Shown here: piece after piece, positions 1 to 5,149 of the stretch
Position numbering within the stretch: position 1 is the stretch's first letter
How the letters are laid out: each line of letters begins with the position of its first letter
Source of the DNA: Actinomycetota bacterium
GTDB taxonomy: Bacteria; Actinomycetota; Thermoleophilia; UBA2241
NCBI GenBank assembly: GCA_003132645.1
Contig: PKYM01000257.1
Coordinates: forward strand, 9,596 to 14,744
Direction: 5' to 3'
Length of the DNA: 5,149 nt
Notes under the pieces: generated by a model
Databases searched by the model: none
What the model was told of the DNA's origin: nothing
What the model saw: the letters and a program-made list of their open reading frames with translations, nothing else
Position numbers and translations under genes: made by a program

Positions 1-11
1 GCAGCGACTGA
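1..11 (+). CDS. Probable last codons of nuoI (partial)
   Basis: Seen: a TGA stop at 9-11 shares its last base with the ATG of the following gene (TGATG), and the frame that ends there is open back to the window edge (Ser-Asp-stop). Inference: in bacterial nuo operons the gene before nuoJ is nuoI, which encodes the iron-sulfur subunit linking the peripheral arm to the membrane arm, and 1-nt overlaps are the style of this operon. Only three codons are visible, so the identity rests on gene order and not on protein sequence. Confidence 0.35.
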
Positions 12-520
12 TGCCGCACGGCGATTTCCATCCGGTCGCCTTCGTGATCGTCGCCGCCTGGGTGCTGGCCTGCGGCATCGGCGTCGTGACCTTCCGCAAC
101 ATCGTCCACTCGGCGATGTCGATGGTCCTGTGCTTCCTCGGTGTGGCCGGCGTCTACGTGCTGCTGAACGCCGGACTGCTCGCCGTGATCCAGATCCTGG
201 TCTACGTGGGCGCCATCTCGGTGGTCGTGCTGTTCGCCGTCATGCTGACCGAACAACACCACGCCAAGCGGGGCTTCTTCTTCAACCGCCAGAGCGTCTT
301 CGCCCTGCCGCTGACGGTCGCCGCCGCCGTCGTGATCACCGTCGTGCTGGTGACCTCGAAGCTGCCGCCGAACGGCTCCCACTCCCACAACGTCTCGTTG
401 CTGGGGATCGCCAACGGGCTGTTCAACGCCTACGTCTTTCCCTTCGAGCTCGTGTCGTTCGTGCTGCTGGCCGCCATGATCGGGGCCATCGCCCTGGCTC
501 GCAAAGAGGGTGACGAGTGA
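11..520 (+). CDS. nuoJ: NADH-quinone oxidoreductase subunit J (ND6 homologue)
   Basis: Membrane subunit of complex I, located in the inner membrane between the quinone-site region and the antiporter-like subunits. The 169-residue product fits the family, though it is shorter than E. coli NuoJ (about 184) because it stops soon after the last helix (ending KEGDE) and lacks the charged C-terminal tail. Five hydrophobic helices are visible at about 8-27, 33-52, 56-79, 96-116 and 143-164. The family signature runs through helices 2 and 3: an RNIVHSAMS segment (29-37), then IQILVYVGAISVVVLF (60-75). Tyr65-Val-Gly67 matches the conserved helix-3 region that forms a pi-bulge and takes part in coupling. 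The position of E. coli Glu55 is Gln61 here. Helix 5 carries the typical FELVSFVLLAA block with Glu146. ATG at 11 is the start because it overlaps the upstream stop and leaves a full first helix; a ribosome site cannot be judged at the window edge. Confidence 0.96.
   Translation: MPHGDFHPVAFVIVAAWVLACGIGVVTFRNIVHSAMSMVLCFLGVAGVYVLLNAGLLAVIQILVYVGAISVVVLFAVMLTEQHHAKRGFFFNRQSVFALPLTVAAAVVITVVLVTSKLPPNGSHSHNVSLLGIANGLFNAYVFPFELVSFVLLAAMIGAIALARKEGDE
503..510 (+). promoter_or_regulatory. Ribosome binding site for nuoK
   Basis: AAAGAGGG lies inside the 3' end of nuoJ, with its GAGG core (506-509) 7 nt before the GTG at 517. It is the clearest Shine-Dalgarno match in the window and supports the GTG start of nuoK. 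Confidence 0.65.
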
Positions 521-825
521 GCGCCGTCGACTGGTATCTCACCCTGGCCACCGGGCTGTTCTGCATCGGCGCCTACGGTGTGCTGGCGCGGCGCAACGTC
601 ATTTTGATCATCATGAGCCTCGAGCTCATGCTGAACGCGGTCAACATCGCCCTGGCGGCCTTCGCGAACTTCATGCCCGGCGCCGCCGGGCGCGGCACGT
701 TCTTCGTGCTGTTCATCATCACGCTGGCGGCCGCCGAGGTCACGGTCGGCCTCGCCATCGTCGTGGCCAACTACCGCAACCACCGCTCGGTGCAGGCCAA
801 CGAGTTCAGCGAGATGAAGGGCTAG
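517..825 (+). CDS. nuoK: NADH-quinone oxidoreductase subunit K (ND4L homologue)
   Basis: Small three-helix membrane subunit of complex I that sits between NuoJ and NuoN and relays charge along the membrane arm. The 102-residue length is normal for the family (100 in E. coli). Helices lie at about 6-24, 29-50 and 61-84. Both membrane-buried glutamates needed for proton translocation are present: Glu36 in the MSLELMLNAVN motif (33-43) and Glu74 in the LAAAEVTVGLA motif (70-80); these match E. coli Glu36 and Glu72. The C-terminus ends in the family-typical EMKG. The start is GTG at 517, which overlaps the nuoJ stop in a GTGA arrangement (4 nt shared) and has a good ribosome site at 503-510, so translation is probably coupled to nuoJ. 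The stop is TAG. No anomaly in the reading frame. Confidence 0.97.
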   Translation: MSAVDWYLTLATGLFCIGAYGVLARRNVILIIMSLELMLNAVNIALAAFANFMPGAAGRGTFFVLFIITLAAAEVTVGLAIVVANYRNHRSVQANEFSEMKG

Positions 826-829
826 GTGG
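824..829 (+). promoter_or_regulatory. Possible ribosome binding site for an internal nuoL start
   Basis: AGGTGG spans the nuoK stop and the GTG at 826, and lies 5 nt before the ATG at 835. A second candidate, AAGGG at 817-821, lies 4 nt before the GTG at 826. The two sites leave the choice between a GTG start (826) and an ATG start three codons later (835) open. Confidence 0.35.
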
Positions 830-2730
830 CGGACATGCACGTCCTGATCACCCTCATCCCGCTGCTGCCGCTGGCCGGATTCATCGTCACCCTTGTGTTC
901 GGCCGCGGCCTCCTGGCCCGTCGCCCCGAGATCGTCTCGCTCGCCGCGGTCACCGCTTCGTGGGTGCTCAGCATGATCGTCGTAGTCCACGTCTTCGGCG
1001 CCCACGACAAGACCATCGACTTCAACCTGTTCACCTGGATCTCGGCCGGCAGCTTCCACGTGCAGTGGGGCTACCTGGTCGACTCGCTCACGGCCGTCAT
1101 GCTGATCGTGGTGAGCACCATCGGCATGCTGGTGCACTACTACTCGATCGGCTACATGCGCGGCGACGGCGGCTACTACCGCTTCTTCGCCTACCTCAAC
1201 CTCTTCATGTTCATGATGTTCATGCTCATCCTGGCCAACAACTACCTGCTGGTGTTCCTGGGCTGGGAAGGCGTCGGCCTGTGCTCCTACCTGCTGATCT
1301 CGTTCTGGTTCCACAAGAAGAGCGCCTCGCAGGCCGGCAAGAAGGCCTTCCTCGTGAACCGCGTGGGCGACTGGGGCTTCATGCTCGGCATGTTCCTCAT
1401 GTTCGTCACCTTCGGTTCGCTGCAGTTCGGCAAGGTCTTCGCCAAGGTGCCGTTCGTGAGTCCCGGCATCGTCACCTGGATCAGCCTGCTGCTGTTCGTC
1501 GGCGCGGTGGGCAAGAGCGCCCAGTTTCCGCTGCACGTCTGGCTGCCCGACGCGATGGAGGGTCCGACCCCGGTCAGCGCCCTGATCCACGCCGCCACCA
1601 TGGTCAACGCCGGCGTCTACATGATCGCCCGCAGCTACCCGCTCGTCAGCCACTCGCACACGGCCATGCTGGTGGTGATGATCGTCGGCACCTTCACGGC
1701 CATCTATGCGGCCTGCATCGCGCTCACGCAGAACGACATCAAGAAGGTGATCGCCTACTCCACGATCTCCTCGCTGGGCTTCATGTTCATGGCTCTCGGC
1801 GCCGGCGCCTGGGTGGCGGCCATCTTCTACCTGTTCGCCCACGGCTTCTTCAAGGGCTTGCTGTTCCTGGGATCGGGTTCGGTCATCCACTCGATGTCCG
1901 ACGAACAGGACATGCGCCTCATGGGCGGTCTGCGCAAGAAGCTGCCGCTGACCTTCTGGGCGATGCTGATCGGCGCCCTGGCCAACGTCGGGCTCTTCCC
2001 GTTCGCGGGCTTCTGGGCCAAAGACGAGATCCTCGGCGGCGACTTCGCCGCCCACTACTATCTCGTCTGGGTGGTCGGCCTGGTCACGGCCTTCATCACC
2101 GCCGTGTTCATGTTCCGCCTCATGTTCCTCACCTTCTGGGGCGAGAACCGGGCCTCGGCCGATGTCCAGCACCACATTCACGAGTCGGCGCGCACCATGA
2201 CCGTGCCGCTCGTCATCCTCGCCATCCCGGCCGCCCTGCTGGGCCTGGTCGTCGGCCTGCCGCCCGACGGCGGCTTCATGCACCACTTCCTCTCGCCGGT
2301 GTTCTACAACGTCGAGCAGGAGCACTTCGCCTGGGCCGGCCGCGGCGGCGCTCTGCTGCTGGTCTCGCTCGTCATCGTCGTGGCCGGCATCTACACCGCC
2401 TATGTGGCCTACCTGCGACGGCCCGAGCTGCCGGCGCGGGCCGCGGCCCGGGTGCCTTGGGCCTACCAGGCGTCGCAGCGCAAGTTCTACATGGACGAGT
2501 TCTATGACGTCGCCGTGATCCGCCCCGTCATGGGCTTTGCCCTGTGGCTGGCGGACGTGGTCGACACAAAGGTCATCGACGGCGCGGTGAACGGCCTGGC
2601 GCGGGGCTGGGACGGCTTCGGCCGCCGGCTGCGGCCGCTGCAGACCGGCCGCGCCCAGAGCTACGCCTTCGCCACGTTCGCCGGCCTGTTCGTGCTTATC
2701 ATCCTCATCCGGTACATCTGGGGGGCGTAG
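826..2730 (+). CDS. nuoL: NADH-quinone oxidoreductase subunit L (ND5 homologue)
   Basis: Distal antiporter-like subunit of complex I, with a long lateral helix that runs along the membrane arm. The 634 residues are slightly more than E. coli NuoL (613). Conserved proton-path residues are all visible: Glu148 in the GWEGVGLCSYLL motif (helix 5), Lys230 in VGKSAQFPLHVWLPDAMEGP (helix 7), His255 in TPVSALIHAATMV, His339 and Lys343 in FAHGFFKGLLFL, and Lys399-Asp400 in GFWAKDEIL (helix 12). They align with E. coli Glu144, Lys229, His254, His338, Lys342 and Lys399-Asp400. The C-terminal part has the RKFYMDEFYD segment (552-561) leading into the amphipathic lateral helix, and a last anchor helix at about 613-630. 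The gene begins with GTG directly after the nuoK stop (TAGGTG); ATG at 835 is an alternative giving 631 residues. The stop is TAG, sharing one base with nuoM. The Lys399-Asp400 pair, the lateral helix and the length separate it from NuoM and NuoN. Confidence 0.97.
   Translation: MADMHVLITLIPLLPLAGFIVTLVFGRGLLARRPEIVSLAAVTASWVLSMIVVVHVFGAHDKTIDFNLFTWISAGSFHVQWGYLVDSLTAVMLIVVSTIGMLVHYYSIGYMRGDGGYYRFFAYLNLFMFMMFMLILANNYLLVFLGWEGVGLCSYLLISFWFHKKSASQAGKKAFLVNRVGDWGFMLGMFLMFVTFGSLQFGKVFAKVPFVSPGIVTWISLLLFVGAVGKSAQFPLHVWLPDAMEGPTPVSALIHAATMVNAGVYMIARSYPLVSHSHTAMLVVMIVGTFTAIYAACIALTQNDIKKVIAYSTISSLGFMFMALGAGAWVAAIFYLFAHGFFKGLLFLGSGSVIHSMSDEQDMRLMGGLRKKLPLTFWAMLIGALANVGLFPFAGFWAKDEILGGDFAAHYYLVWVVGLVTAFITAVFMFRLMFLTFWGENRASADVQHHIHESARTMTVPLVILAIPAALLGLVVGLPPDGGFMHHFLSPVFYNVEQEHFAWAGRGGALLLVSLVIVVAGIYTAYVAYLRRPELPARAAARVPWAYQASQRKFYMDEFYDVAVIRPVMGFALWLADVVDTKVIDGAVNGLARGWDGFGRRLRPLQTGRAQSYAFATFAGLFVLIILIRYIWGA
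2720..2725 (+). promoter_or_regulatory. Weak G-rich ribosome binding site for nuoM
   Basis: A run of six G residues ends 4 nt before the GTG at 2730, inside the last codons of nuoL. It is only a partial Shine-Dalgarno match and the spacing is short, so re-initiation by ribosomes finishing nuoL probably contributes. Confidence 0.35.
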
Positions 2731-4319
2731 TGGGCTGGCACCAGCAGGCGGGCTTCCCGATCCTCTCGGCCATCATCTACCTGCCGCTCGTCGGCGTGCT
2801 CGTCATCATGGCCTTCGGCAAGGGCCGGCCGCGTTTCTACAAGCTGGTGTCGCTTCTCGTCACGTTCGCCGCCTTCGCGCTTTCGGCCGTCATGCTGCTG
2901 CGCCTCCACACCCACTTGCCCGGCATGCAGTTCACCGAGAACGTCCTGTGGATCGGGCGCTTCAACATCCACTACAGCTTCGGCATCGACGGCATCGCGG
3001 CCCTGCTCGTCTTTCTCACCACGCTGCTCGGCTGCATCGTCATCATCGCGAGCTGGCACTATGTCAGCGACCGCGAACGCGGTTTCTTTGCCGCGCTGCT
3101 GCTCCTGCAGACCGGCATGACCGGTGTCTTCTGCGCCACCGACCTCTTCCTGTTCTATGTGTTCTGGGAGGCCATGCTCATCCCGATGTACTTCATCATC
3201 GGGATCTGGGGAGGGCCCCGAAAGATCTACGCCGCGATCAAGTTCTTCCTGTTCACCCTGGTGGGCAGCCTGCTCATGCTGGTCGCCATCATCGCGCTGG
3301 TCTACTACGCCCGCGTCCATTCACCGGTGGGACTCACCTTCAACATCCAGCTCCTCTCGCGTCTGGTGCTGCCCTACAACCTGCAGATATGGGCGTTCCT
3401 GGCCTTCTTTTTGGCCTTCGCCATCAAGGTGCCCATGTGGCCCCTGCACACCTGGCTGCCCGACGCCCACGTCGAAGCGCCCATGGCCGGTTCGGTGATC
3501 CTCGCCGGCGTGCTGCTCAAGATGGGCGCCTACGGCATGCTGCGCCTCTGCCTGCCGATCTTCCCCGACGCGGCGGTGGCGTTCATCCCGCTCGTCGTGG
3601 CGCTCTCGATCGTGGCCATCGTCTACGGCGCGCTGGTCTCGATGCAGCAGAAGGATCTGAAGAAACTCGTGGCCTATTCGAGCGTCAGCCACATGGGCTT
3701 CGTGACGCTCGGCATTTTCGCCTCGATCGCCGTGCTGAACAACGCCCAGGGCATGGAGGGCGCCATCCTCGTGATGTTCAGCCACGGCCTGCTCACGGGC
3801 GCCCTGTTCCTGCTCGTGGGCTTCCTCTACGAACGCACCCACACGCGCGACATCGCCGCCATGAGCCGGCTCGCCACGCCGCTGCCTATCCTCGCCGGCT
3901 TCTTCATGTTCTTCACGCTGGGCTCGCTGGGCCTGCCCGGCCTGTCGGGCTTCGTCGGTGAGTTCCTGAGCCTCCTCGGGCTGTTCCACTACTCGCACTG
4001 GCTGGCCGCGATCGCCGCCCTCGGCGTGATCCTGGCGGCCTGCTACCTGCTCTGGATGTACCAGCGTGTGCTCTTCAACGATCGCGGCGACGACGCCGTC
4101 AAGCCGGGCCTCGCGCTGACCGACTTCAACTCCCGCGAGATCGTCTCGCTGCTGCCGCTCGTGGTCTTCGTGGTGTGGCTGGGCGTCTATCCGACCACCT
4201 TCCTGAATCTTCTCCACCTGCCCGTCCAGCAGATCGTCGGCCGGGTCATGCCCTCGCTCGCTCAGGCGCACGGCGGCGCGCTTGCCCAGCTCGTCCATTT
4301 CACGCGGGGGCTGTTCTAG
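2730..4319 (+). CDS. nuoM: NADH-quinone oxidoreductase subunit M (ND4 homologue)
   Basis: Middle antiporter-like subunit of complex I in the membrane arm. The product is 529 residues from the GTG at 2730, close to E. coli NuoM (509). Proton-path residues are in place: Glu147 in FWEAMLIPMYFIIGIWGG, Lys233 in IKVPMWPLHTWLPDAHVEAP, Lys264 in AGVLLKMGAYG, His321 in AYSSVSHMGF, His352 in MFSHGLLTGALF, and Glu411 in GLPGLSGFVGEF (helix 12). They correspond to E. coli Glu144, Lys234, Lys265, His322, His348 and Glu407. The glutamate at helix 12, where NuoL has lysine, identifies NuoM. The start was set at the GTG that overlaps the nuoL stop by one base (TAGTG). The frame stays open upstream to an ATG at 2544, but those 62 residues lie within nuoL and read as Arg/Gly/Pro-rich shadow sequence; the next in-frame ATG (2808) would cut away the first helix. 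The stop is TAG. Confidence 0.96.
   Translation: MGWHQQAGFPILSAIIYLPLVGVLVIMAFGKGRPRFYKLVSLLVTFAAFALSAVMLLRLHTHLPGMQFTENVLWIGRFNIHYSFGIDGIAALLVFLTTLLGCIVIIASWHYVSDRERGFFAALLLLQTGMTGVFCATDLFLFYVFWEAMLIPMYFIIGIWGGPRKIYAAIKFFLFTLVGSLLMLVAIIALVYYARVHSPVGLTFNIQLLSRLVLPYNLQIWAFLAFFLAFAIKVPMWPLHTWLPDAHVEAPMAGSVILAGVLLKMGAYGMLRLCLPIFPDAAVAFIPLVVALSIVAIVYGALVSMQQKDLKKLVAYSSVSHMGFVTLGIFASIAVLNNAQGMEGAILVMFSHGLLTGALFLLVGFLYERTHTRDIAAMSRLATPLPILAGFFMFFTLGSLGLPGLSGFVGEFLSLLGLFHYSHWLAAIAALGVILAACYLLWMYQRVLFNDRGDDAVKPGLALTDFNSREIVSLLPLVVFVVWLGVYPTTFLNLLHLPVQQIVGRVMPSLAQAHGGALAQLVHFTRGLF
4306..4310 (+). promoter_or_regulatory. Weak G-rich ribosome binding site for nuoN
   Basis: GGGGG inside the last codons of nuoM lies 9 nt before the ATG at 4320. 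It is a weak match that supports, but does not prove, the nuoN start. Confidence 0.35.
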
Positions 4320-5149
4320 ATGAACAACTCGATCTCCGTCATCCTGCCCGCGGTGATCGTTGCCGCAGCGGCCGTGCTCGTGCTGCTGGTTGATCTGCTC
4401 GCGGGGCTGCGCAAGGATTTGCTTGCCTGGGTGGCCGCCGCCGGGCTCGTCGTGGCGGCCGCGGTCGCGGCCGGTCAATGGACGACCTGGAAGGGTGGTT
4501 TTGCGGTCTGGCGCCTCGTCTCCGGCGGCGGGCTCGCCATGAACGCGCGTACGGGCGTGTACGGCTTCGACAGGATGGTGCGGCTCGACCAGTACGGTCT
4601 GTTCTTCACGATCCTGTTCTGCGCCGTCGGGGTGCTGACCATCATGCTCTCCGACGGCTACCTGGCCCAGCACAAGGTCAAGCCCGGTGAGTTCTACGCC
4701 CTGCTGCTGCTCGTCATCGCCGGCATGATCGGCATGGCGATCTCGACCGATCTCATCGCCCTGCTCGTGTCGTTCGAGCTCATGTCGCTGCCCAGTTACG
4801 TGCTGGCCGGCATGCTGCGCGCCGACCGGCGCTCGGGCGAGGCCGCGGTCAAGTACTTCATCAACGGCGCCTTCGCCTCGGCCGTGCTGGCCTTCGGTCT
4901 GGCGCTCGTCTACGGCGTCACGGGGCAGACCTCGTATGCCGGCATCCAGCCCCATCTGGCGCTGACCGACCCGCGCAACGCGATGCTGCTCGTGGCGCTG
5001 GTCCTGGTCTCGACCGGGTTCGGCTTCAAGATCTCGGCCGTGCCCTTCCACGGCTGGGCGCCCGACGTTTACGAGGGCGCTCCCACGCCGGTCACGGCGT
5101 TCATGTCGGTCGGCGTCAAGGCCGGCGCCTTCGCCGGCTTCCTGCGCCT
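4320..5149 (+). CDS. nuoN: NADH-quinone oxidoreductase subunit N (ND2 homologue), 3' end missing
   Basis: Proximal antiporter-like subunit of complex I, next to NuoK. The frame runs from ATG at 4320, directly after the nuoM stop (TAGATG), and is open to the window edge: 276 complete codons, a little over half of a typical NuoN (about 485 in E. coli). Visible landmarks: first helix at about 5-27 ending in Leu-Val-Asp25; Asp90 in MVRLDQYGLFF; Glu153 in FELMSLPSYVL; Lys178 in GEAAVKYFINGAFAS; Lys237 in FKISAVPFHGWAPDVYEGAP; and Lys267 in SVGVKAGAF. All four Glu/Lys positions align with E. coli Glu133, Lys158, Lys217 and Lys247 at a constant offset of 20, so the extra length lies before Glu153, most likely in the segment between helices 2 and 3 (about 53-85). 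The truncation is due only to the window end; no frameshift is seen. The KYF and HGWAPDVYEGAPTPV blocks are typical of NuoN and not of NuoM. Confidence 0.95.
   Translation, partial: MNNSISVILPAVIVAAAAVLVLLVDLLAGLRKDLLAWVAAAGLVVAAAVAAGQWTTWKGGFAVWRLVSGGGLAMNARTGVYGFDRMVRLDQYGLFFTILFCAVGVLTIMLSDGYLAQHKVKPGEFYALLLLVIAGMIGMAISTDLIALLVSFELMSLPSYVLAGMLRADRRSGEAAVKYFINGAFASAVLAFGLALVYGVTGQTSYAGIQPHLALTDPRNAMLLVALVLVSTGFGFKISAVPFHGWAPDVYEGAPTPVTAFMSVGVKAGAFAGFLR

Noticed and set aside
675..691. Perfect 7-bp GC-rich inverted repeat with a 3-nt loop in nuoK.
   Set aside because: It encodes the short loop between helices 2 and 3 (Pro-Gly-Ala-Ala-Gly). It has no T-run after it, so it is not an intrinsic terminator, and such repeats are expected from Ala/Gly/Pro codons in GC-rich DNA.
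430..2325. A 631-codon open frame on the minus strand opposite nuoJ, nuoK and nuoL.
   Set aside because: Its translation is dominated by His, Asp, Glu, Arg and Gly without any fold-like pattern, as expected for the complement of hydrophobic GC-rich membrane genes. The sense strand holds well-conserved nuo genes over the same stretch.
2437..2450. 14-bp perfect palindrome CGGGCCGCGGCCCG in nuoL.
   Set aside because: It encodes an Arg-Ala-Ala-Ala-Arg linker and follows from GC-rich Ala/Arg codons; no second copy was noticed and it does not lie in a regulatory position.
510..2507. A 665-codon plus-strand open frame overlapping nuoK and nuoL in another frame.
   Set aside because: Arg/His/Pro/Gly-rich translation with no recognisable motif, whereas the nuoK and nuoL frames carry all family residues.
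2544..2729. A 62-residue N-terminal extension of NuoM from ATG 2544.
   Set aside because: It lies fully inside nuoL, is Arg/Gly/Pro-rich and has no counterpart in the NuoM family; the GTG at 2730 gives the expected N-terminal helix and length.
4456..4473. 8-bp inverted repeat around a 2-nt centre near the start of nuoN.
   Set aside because: It encodes an Ala/Val-rich part of helix 2. The loop is too small for the full stem, there is no T-run, and the codon composition explains it.
3321..5051. A 576-codon open frame on the minus strand opposite nuoM and nuoN.
   Set aside because: Same low-complexity His/Glu/Gln/Arg-rich composition; it arises from the rarity of stop codons in GC-rich DNA and crosses the nuoM-nuoN junction.
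1..5149. Search for a mobile element, CRISPR array, tRNA, riboswitch or novel accessory system.
   Set aside because: Coding sequence of five conserved complex I genes fills the window with no gaps; no repeat array, foreign gene or structured RNA was seen.

Overview
The window lies entirely inside a respiratory complex I (NADH:quinone oxidoreductase, type I) operon. All of it reads on the + strand as the membrane-arm genes nuoJ, nuoK, nuoL, nuoM and the 5' part of nuoN, in the canonical bacterial order. The first 11 bases probably hold the last codons of nuoI, and nuoN runs off the right edge after 276 codons.

Layout: nuoJ (11-520), nuoK (517-825, overlapping by 4 nt), nuoL (826-2730, abutting), nuoM (2730-4319, overlapping by 1 nt) and nuoN (4320-5149 and beyond, abutting). 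There is no intergenic DNA, so no room for internal terminators or dedicated promoters outside coding sequence. The packing points to one polycistronic mRNA with translational coupling. Three of the four internal starts use GTG or sit directly on a stop codon.

How the genes work together: NuoJ and NuoK belong to the membrane-arm segment next to the quinone site. Their charged residues link quinone chemistry to the three antiporter-like subunits NuoN, NuoM and NuoL, each of which carries a Glu/Lys/Lys(or His) proton path. The key charged residues of this path are present in every subunit here, so the membrane arm looks intact and functional. The peripheral-arm genes (nuoA-I) would lie to the left, outside the window.

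Organism: the DNA is GC-rich with strongly G/C-biased third codon positions, and the genes have bacterial Nuo order and ribosome-binding-site-like motifs. This fits a high-GC bacterium with a respiratory chain. The sequence alone does not let me name a phylum with confidence. I see no mobile element, CRISPR array, RNA gene or novel system; this is a conserved housekeeping region and the observations in Part 2 are minor.
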